Source: Exercitatus varius
GTDB taxonomy: Bacteria; Pseudomonadota; Gammaproteobacteria; Enterobacterales; Pasteurellaceae
Length of the DNA: 64,000 nt
NCBI RefSeq assembly: GCF_029577735.1
Contig: NZ_JARQTO010000009.1
Span: 124,001 to 188,000 of the forward strand
Reading direction: 5' to 3'
The number at the start of each line of letters is the position of its first letter. Position 1 is the stretch's first letter. Of this stretch, positions 59,149-64,000 are shown piece by piece. Made by a program: the position numbers and the translations under genes. Below the pieces are notes generated by a model. That model did not search any database and was not told where the DNA came from. It saw nothing but the letters and a program-made list of their open reading frames with translations.

Positions 59149-59489
59149 TAATGCGCCGCCTCATTGACTTGGTTAATATTGTATTTAGGGATTTCCACCA
59201 CCAAATCTTCATCGCCGATCACGCATTGACAGGATAAACGACTTTCCATTTCCAGACCCCAGGCTTTATCCAGCATATCCTCTTCCTGATCGCTGGTTTC
59301 GTTTAAGCTGTCGTAACCTTCGCGGATCACCACATGACAAGTGGTACAAGCACAGGAACCGTCGCAGGCGTGGTGAATTTCCACCCCGGCATTATGAGCG
59401 ACTTCAAGCAAATTCTCGCCCGCAGCGGCATCAACGACCATGCCTTCGGGACAAATCTCTTCATTCGGAAGAAAAACAATTTTTGGCAT
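59148..59489 (-). CDS. fdx: ISC-type [2Fe-2S] ferredoxin
   Basis: 113 residues. Cluster cysteines are in HHACDGSCACTTCHVVI (CxxxxxCxxC) and SCQCVI. It supplies electrons to the IscS/IscU assembly machinery. It lies 17 nt from hscA and overlaps iscX by 1 nt. Confidence 0.96.
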   Translation of the reverse strand: MPKIVFLPNEEICPEGMVVDAAAGENLLEVAHNAGVEIHHACDGSCACTTCHVVIREGYDSLNETSDQEEDMLDKAWGLEMESRLSCQCVIGDEDLVVEIPKYNINQVNEAAH

Positions 59490-59506
59490 AATACTTTCCT
59501 ATAACG

Positions 59507-61351
59507 TTATAAACTGTCTACAGACTGGCCGGACAATGCGCGTCGGATAGATTTATCCATGCGACGGGCGGCAAATTCCTGAGTTGCCGCATCCAGCGCT
59601 TTAATTCCCTGCTTAATCGCCTGCGTATCCGTGCCTTGTTGTAAATTATCCAAAAAAACTAACGCATTTTTGACCGCACTTAATTCGTCGTCATTCAATA
59701 AATCCTGATCGTCCTGCAAAGCGGATAACACGGCTTCAATCACGCGGCGGGCTTCAACCCGCTGCTCCGCCAGCATACGGGCGTCGATATCTTCTTTAGC
59801 ATTTTCCATTGAAGCTTTCAGCATTCGGGTGATTTCATCGTCAGTCAGACCATAAGAAGGTTTCACCTGAATGCTGGATTGTACGCCAGTGGATTTTTCC
59901 ATCGCCGTCACGCTCAGCAAACCGTCCGCGTCCACCTGATAAGTCACGCGGATATGAGCTGCGCCCGCCGCCATCGGCGGAATGCCGCGCAATGTGAAAC
60001 GAGCCAGAGAGCGGCAATCGCTCACCAATTCACGTTCGCCCTGCACTACATGCACCGACATGGCGGTTTGGCCGTCTTTAAACGTGGTAAATTCCTGCGC
60101 CCGCGCCACCGGAATGGTGGTATTACGCGGAATAATTTTTTCCACCAAACCGCCCATGGTTTCAATACCGAGAGACAGCGGAATCACATCCAGCAGTAAC
60201 ATTTCGTTATCGGGTTTGTTACCCGCCAGAATATCCGCCTGAATTGCCGCACCCAACGCCACAACTTTATCGGGGTCAATGGACGTCAACGGCTGACGTT
60301 GGAAAAACGCGCCCACTTGTTCGCGTACAAAGGGAACGCGGGTAGAACCGCCCACCATTACCACTTCCCGCACGTCGGACTGGCTGATTCCCGCATCTTT
60401 CAACGCTCGGCGGCAAGCCATTAGCGAACGTTTCACTAAATTCGAAATAAGTGCGTTGAACTCGTCGCGTCGCATTTCACCCTGCCAGCCCCGGTATGAA
60501 AGGTTGACCTGCGGGTTGTCCGTTAAAGCGATTTTAGTTTGCGTCGCCAATTCAATCAGCAGCCGTTTTTGTTGATCGTCCTGCGGTTGAATGCCGGATT
60601 TTTCACTGATCCAATCCGCGATCAAATGATCGAAATCATCACCGCCCAATGCGGTGTCCCCGCCGGTCGCCAGCACTTCAAACACGCCCCGGGATAAACG
60701 CAGAATCGAAATATCGAAGGTGCCGCCGCCTAAATCATAAACGGCGATGACGCCTTCCTGTCCGCTGTCCAGACCATAGGCGATAGCCGCCGCAGTCGGT
60801 TCGTTTAACAGACGCAACACATTCAGTCCCGCTAATTTTGCGGCGTCTTTCGTACTTTGGCGTTGCGCGTCATCAAAATACGCCGGCACCGTAATCACGG
60901 CGCCCTGTAATTCGCCGCCCAAACGTTGTTGCGCAAGTGCGGTCAATTTTTTTAAAATTTCTCCGGAAACTTCAACCGGGCTGACGTTACCTTGCACCGT
61001 GTTCATTAACGGCAATCCGTTTTCGCTTTGCACAAACCGATACGGTAAATTTGGGTAACGCGCTTGCACATCGCTCAGGCTGCGCCCAATCAAGCGTTTT
61101 ACCGAAATAATCGTATTTTGCGGATCCCGGCTCGCCAATTCACCGGCTTCATAGCCGACGGTCACCTCGTTGCCGTAATGCACGATAGAAGGCGTTAACG
61201 GACGCTCCCGTTCATCGGATAAAATTTCCGCCCGACCGTTGCGCACCGTCGCCACCAGACTGTTTGTCGTGCCGAGATCAATGCCGATTGCTAATTTATG
61301 CTGATGCGGAGCCGCACTTTGTCCCGGCTCGGCAATCTGAAGTAATGCCAT
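59507..61351 (-). CDS. hscA: Hsp70 chaperone HscA
   Basis: 614 residues. The nucleotide-binding domain (about 18-385) has GIDLGTTNSLVATV, YDLGGGTFDISIL and VGGSTRVPFV. The substrate-binding domain follows (about 390-614) with the Hsp70 interdomain linker region LLLDVIPLSLGIETMGG. HscA with HscB releases clusters from IscU, recognising its LPPVK motif, which is present in IscU here. It is 6 nt from hscB. Confidence 0.96.
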   Translation of the reverse strand: MALLQIAEPGQSAAPHQHKLAIGIDLGTTNSLVATVRNGRAEILSDERERPLTPSIVHYGNEVTVGYEAGELASRDPQNTIISVKRLIGRSLSDVQARYPNLPYRFVQSENGLPLMNTVQGNVSPVEVSGEILKKLTALAQQRLGGELQGAVITVPAYFDDAQRQSTKDAAKLAGLNVLRLLNEPTAAAIAYGLDSGQEGVIAVYDLGGGTFDISILRLSRGVFEVLATGGDTALGGDDFDHLIADWISEKSGIQPQDDQQKRLLIELATQTKIALTDNPQVNLSYRGWQGEMRRDEFNALISNLVKRSLMACRRALKDAGISQSDVREVVMVGGSTRVPFVREQVGAFFQRQPLTSIDPDKVVALGAAIQADILAGNKPDNEMLLLDVIPLSLGIETMGGLVEKIIPRNTTIPVARAQEFTTFKDGQTAMSVHVVQGERELVSDCRSLARFTLRGIPPMAAGAAHIRVTYQVDADGLLSVTAMEKSTGVQSSIQVKPSYGLTDDEITRMLKASMENAKEDIDARMLAEQRVEARRVIEAVLSALQDDQDLLNDDELSAVKNALVFLDNLQQGTDTQAIKQGIKALDAATQEFAARRMDKSIRRALSGQSVDSL

Positions 61352-61357
61352 AATGAT

Positions 61358-61879
61358 TTAAAATCCTGAAATCTGTTCTTCTACCCGCTCAATCTCAGTG
61401 TTGAGCTTTTTCATAAAACGTAAACGATCGTTAATTTGTTCGGCTTGTTGCCAATTTTGCTCGCTAAGTGCGGTAGAAATTTCCGTTAAATTTTCTCGCT
61501 GCACCGATTCAATATTGAGCACGAAATCCGTCAACGCATCCCAGTCCTGCGCTTGTTCAATCTCTTCCAACCGTTCGCGCCATTCCAGCTGCTGCATCAA
61601 AAATTCCATATCCTGATTGCTTTTTTGTTCGATGTCCCGCACGTCCGCCGAATTCAAACGGATAATACAGTCTGCGCGACTGACGGGATCTTTCAGAATC
61701 TGCAGCGCATCGTTGATTTCCGCCGATTTTTGCATGGCTAAGCGCTGTTCTTGCGGCGAGCTGTGAGCAAAATTATCCGGATGGAGCGATTTCTGCAACG
61801 CCAGATAACGGCTGGTCAGCAGATCGTTATCAAGATGAAAATCAACAGGAAGATCAAAGAGTTCGAATGGATTGGCCAT
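61358..61879 (-). CDS. hscB: J-domain co-chaperone HscB
   Basis: 173 residues. The N-terminal J domain (about 1-76) carries the HPD motif at 33-35 (KSLHPDNFAH). The C-terminal helical domain (about 90-173) binds IscU. It delivers IscU to HscA and stimulates its ATPase. It is 20 nt from iscA. Confidence 0.95.
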   Translation of the reverse strand: MANPFELFDLPVDFHLDNDLLTSRYLALQKSLHPDNFAHSSPQEQRLAMQKSAEINDALQILKDPVSRADCIIRLNSADVRDIEQKSNQDMEFLMQQLEWRERLEEIEQAQDWDALTDFVLNIESVQRENLTEISTALSEQNWQQAEQINDRLRFMKKLNTEIERVEEQISGF

Positions 61880-61899
61880 AATAATCCGTTTACAAAATG

Positions 61900-62223
61900 T
61901 TACACGCTGAAACTTTCACCGCAGCCGCATTGATCTTTAATGTTCGGATTGGTGAATTTGAAACCTTCATTTAAGCCTTCTTTGACAAAATCCAATTGTG
62001 TGCCGTCAAGATAAACCAAGCTTTTTTTGTCGACGATGATTTTAATGTCATCTTGTTCGAAGACCTGATCGTCGTCGCTTAATTTATCAACGAATTCAAG
62101 CACATAAGCCAATCCGGAACAACCCGATGTTTTAACACCCAGACGTAAACCGATGCCGCTGCCGCGATTTTTTAAAAACGTACGAACCCGGTTTAACGCC
62201 GTTTCACTTAATGTTATTGCCAT
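61900..62223 (-). CDS. iscA: A-type Fe-S carrier IscA
   Basis: 107 residues from MAITLSETALNRVRTFL; an in-frame ATG four codons upstream is less likely. The three conserved cysteines are Cys35 (TSGCSG), Cys99 and Cys101 (DQCGCGESF). It carries clusters or iron to apo-proteins. It is separated from iscU by 66 bp holding an inverted-USS hairpin. Confidence 0.95.
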   Translation of the reverse strand: MAITLSETALNRVRTFLKNRGSGIGLRLGVKTSGCSGLAYVLEFVDKLSDDDQVFEQDDIKIIVDKKSLVYLDGTQLDFVKEGLNEGFKFTNPNIKDQCGCGESFSV

Positions 62224-62243
62224 TTTCTGCCTCACAAAGATTG

Positions 62244-62285
62244 AAAGTGCGGTCAGTTTTTCGTCGATTTTTTTGACCGCACTTT
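62244..62285 (-). other. USS hairpin inside the isc operon (iscU/iscA)
   Basis: AAAGTGCGGTCA (62244-62255) and TGACCGCACTTT (62274-62285) form a perfect 12-bp stem with an 18-nt loop. On the operon strand no T-run follows the stem, so it does not look like a working terminator. It could be an mRNA processing or stability element that sets iscA-hscBA-fdx-iscX levels relative to iscRSU. Confidence 0.7.
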
Positions 62286-62289
62286 AAAA

Positions 62290-62673
62290 TTATTCGCCTT
62301 TTTTCGCTTTGTAATCCGCAATCGCCGCTTTAATCGCATCTTCCGCCAGAATTGAGCAATGCACTTTTACCGGCGGCAATTCAAGTTCTTCGGCGATTTG
62401 GCTGTTTTTGATTGCGCCCGCTTCATCCAAAGATTTGCCTTTCACCCATTCGGTAATCAGCGAACTGGAAGCGATGGCGGAACCGCAACCGTAGGTTTTG
62501 AATTTCGCATCTTCGATAATGCCGCGATCATTTACTTTAATCTGCAACTGCATAACGTCGCCGCAAGCCGGCGCGCCGACCATGCCGGTGCCGACATCCG
62601 ACGCTTTCTTATCAAACGAACCGACATTGCGCGGATTTTCATAATGATCGATAACTTTTTCACTATATGCCAT
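62290..62673 (-). CDS. iscU: Fe-S scaffold IscU
   Basis: 127 residues with scaffold cysteines Cys37 (GAPACGD), Cys63 (YGCGSA) and Cys106 (KVHCSIL), plus the HscA-recognition motif LPPVK just before Cys106. Clusters are built here from IscS sulfur. It is 53 nt from iscS. Confidence 0.97.
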   Translation of the reverse strand: MAYSEKVIDHYENPRNVGSFDKKASDVGTGMVGAPACGDVMQLQIKVNDRGIIEDAKFKTYGCGSAIASSSLITEWVKGKSLDEAGAIKNSQIAEELELPPVKVHCSILAEDAIKAAIADYKAKKGE

Positions 62674-62726
62674 TTTCTTCTGTTCCTAATTTTCAATAAC
62701 AATAAACGTTGTCGCTAACCCTGATT

Positions 62727-63941
62727 TTAGTGGGCGGACCATTCGATTTTGGACATGTCGACGCCTTCTTTGAACATATCCCATAAAGGCGATAATTCTC
62801 GCAATTTTTTGACCGCACTTTTCACCAATTCGATGGTGTAATCAATTTCTTCTTCCGTGGTGTAACGGCCGACGGTGAAGCGGATTGAACTGTGCGCCAG
62901 TTCATCGTTTAAACCCAAAGCGCGCAACACGTATGAAGGTTCAAGACTGGCCGAAGTACAGGCGGAACCGGAGGACACGGCGATATCGCGCAATGCCATC
63001 ATTAAGCTTTCGCCTTCCACATAATTGAAGCTGATGTTCAAATTGCTATCCACGCGATGTTCCATCGAACCGTTCACGTACGTTTCTTCAATGTCTTTCA
63101 AACCGTTGTACAAACGGTCGCGTAACGCTTTTAAGCGCGGCATTTCCGTCGCCATTTCTTCTTTGCAAATGCGGTATGCTTCGCCCATGCCTACAATTTG
63201 GTGAACAGGCAATGTGCCCGAACGCATGCCGCGTTCGTGACCGCCGCCATGAATAATGGCTTCCAAACGAATACGCGGTTTACGTCGAACATATAATGCG
63301 CCGATGCCTTTCGGTCCGTATAATTTGTGTCCGGACATGGAAAGCAAATCCACCGGCAATTCTGCCAAATTAATGGCGATTTTGCCCACGCTTTGGGTGG
63401 CGTCTACGTGGAAAATGATTTTGTGTTCGCGACAAATTTCGCCAATCGCCCGAATATCCTGAATCACGCCGATTTCGTTATTGACGTGCATAATTGACGC
63501 TAAAATAGTATCCGGACGAATCGCCGCTTTAAATTCTTCAAGATCAATTAAACCGTCGGATTTCGGCGATAAATACGTTACTTCAAAACCTTCGCGTTCA
63601 AGCTGACGACAAGTATCCAACACCGCTTTGTGCTCGGTTTTGCAGGTGATAATGTGTTTACCTTTGGTTTGATAAAAATGCGCCGCGCCTTTGATCGCCA
63701 AGTTATCCGATTCCGTCGCGCCGGAAGTGAAAACGATTTCCCGGCTGTCCGCACCGATTAAATCCGCGATCTGGTTGCGGGCGATATCCACCGCTTCCTC
63801 TGCCTGCCAGCCGAATTTATGGGAACGGGACGCCGGATTCCCGAAGGTTCCGTCAATTGTCAGATAATCCATCATTTTTTTTGCAACGCGTTCATCCACA
63901 GGGCAAGTTGCCGCATAATCTAAATAGATTGGTAATTTCAT
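62727..63941 (-). CDS. iscS: Cysteine desulfurase IscS
   Basis: 404 residues, the usual length. The PLP lysine lies in SMSGHKLYGPKGIGALYV (about 200-217) and the persulfide cysteine in SSGSACTSASLEPS (about 323-336). It removes sulfur from cysteine for IscU, thiamine and tRNA thiolation. Start ATG at 63939-63941, 10 nt past the iscR stop. Confidence 0.97.
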   Translation of the reverse strand: MKLPIYLDYAATCPVDERVAKKMMDYLTIDGTFGNPASRSHKFGWQAEEAVDIARNQIADLIGADSREIVFTSGATESDNLAIKGAAHFYQTKGKHIITCKTEHKAVLDTCRQLEREGFEVTYLSPKSDGLIDLEEFKAAIRPDTILASIMHVNNEIGVIQDIRAIGEICREHKIIFHVDATQSVGKIAINLAELPVDLLSMSGHKLYGPKGIGALYVRRKPRIRLEAIIHGGGHERGMRSGTLPVHQIVGMGEAYRICKEEMATEMPRLKALRDRLYNGLKDIEETYVNGSMEHRVDSNLNISFNYVEGESLMMALRDIAVSSGSACTSASLEPSYVLRALGLNDELAHSSIRFTVGRYTTEEEIDYTIELVKSAVKKLRELSPLWDMFKEGVDMSKIEWSAH

Positions 63942-63951
63942 TTTATTTCTC

Positions 63952-64000
63952 TTAACTGTTTACAACTAATAAATTATCAAAATCCACATGGGCTTCACGG
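63952..64000 (-). CDS. iscR: IscR, C-terminal end (cut by window edge)
   Basis: The last 15 codons read REAHVDFDNLLVVNS and stop, directly upstream of iscS. The position and tail agree with IscR, the [2Fe-2S] repressor of the isc operon. The identification rests on context plus this short tail. Confidence 0.8.
   Translation of the reverse strand, partial: REAHVDFDNLLVVNS

Overview
This 64 kb window is a stretch of Pasteurellaceae core chromosome. The clearest sign is the 9-mer AAGTGCGGT (and its complement ACCGCACTT), the Haemophilus-type DNA uptake signal sequence (USS). It recurs dozens of times, singly inside genes and as inverted pairs between genes. The Actinobacillus-type core ACAAGCGGT was not noticed. 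Gene content (FumC as the fumarase seen here, manXYZ-yobD, a TyrR without its N-terminal sensor domains, isc operon, no pdhR beside aceEF-lpd) fits the Haemophilus/Pasteurella/Basfia ('Mannheimia succiniciproducens') side of the family. Basfia is my best guess; the species is inference.

Layout. 1-5.5 kb (minus): seqA-menE-mscK-aroC, tightly packed. 5.6-7.8 kb (plus): ybfF, then ybfE-fldA-fur behind a promoter and a palindromic Fur box. 7.9-10 kb (minus): tyrR, ycjF. 10-12.3 kb (plus): fumC behind an FNR/CRP-like site, and an unrecognised exported protein. 12.4-15.7 kb (minus): EamA permease, tRNA-Leu(CAA), lptG, lptF; pepA runs divergently. 17.4-22.2 kb (minus): flavodoxin-fold oxidoreductase, ybbJ, qmcA, modF, sstT. 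22.4-22.9 kb (plus): a LexA-boxed, UmuD-like protein without its catalytic dyad. 23-30 kb (minus): a MepS-like lipoprotein and the pyruvate dehydrogenase operon aceE-aceF-lpd. 30-32.4 kb (minus): unknown lipoprotein, purine permease, OsmB-like lipoprotein. 32.6-37 kb (plus): manXYZ, yobD, manA, i.e. mannose uptake and entry into glycolysis. 37-38.7 kb: rsmC/holD divergent pair and tRNA-fMet. 38.7-44.2 kb: proA, fabB, mnmC, grpE. 44.3-50.7 kb (plus): nadK, recN, yciC-yciB-yciA-yciI, arcA, smpB. 50.8-55 kb: lexA, rnhA/dnaQ divergent, two identical tRNA-Asp genes, der. 55-58.8 kb (minus): udk-dcd-asmA-sotB. 58.9-64 kb (minus): iscR(end)-iscS-iscU-iscA-hscB-hscA-fdx-iscX.

Themes. Redox and carbon control: arcA and fumC carry the same 12-bp FNR/CRP-like core, manX and the MepS-like gene carry CRP-like sites, and the aceE promoter region has three TTAACAA motifs. 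SOS: lexA has two operators, the UmuD-like gene one strong operator, and recN a degenerate one. Iron: the Fur box before ybfE-fldA-fur and the whole isc operon. Inverted USS pairs serve as most terminators, but three lie inside operons (aceE/aceF, aceF/lpd, iscU/iscA).

No phage, insertion sequence, CRISPR array or evident new multi-gene system is visible. The item most worth following is the SOS-controlled, apparently protease-dead UmuD-like protein at 22.4-22.9 kb.
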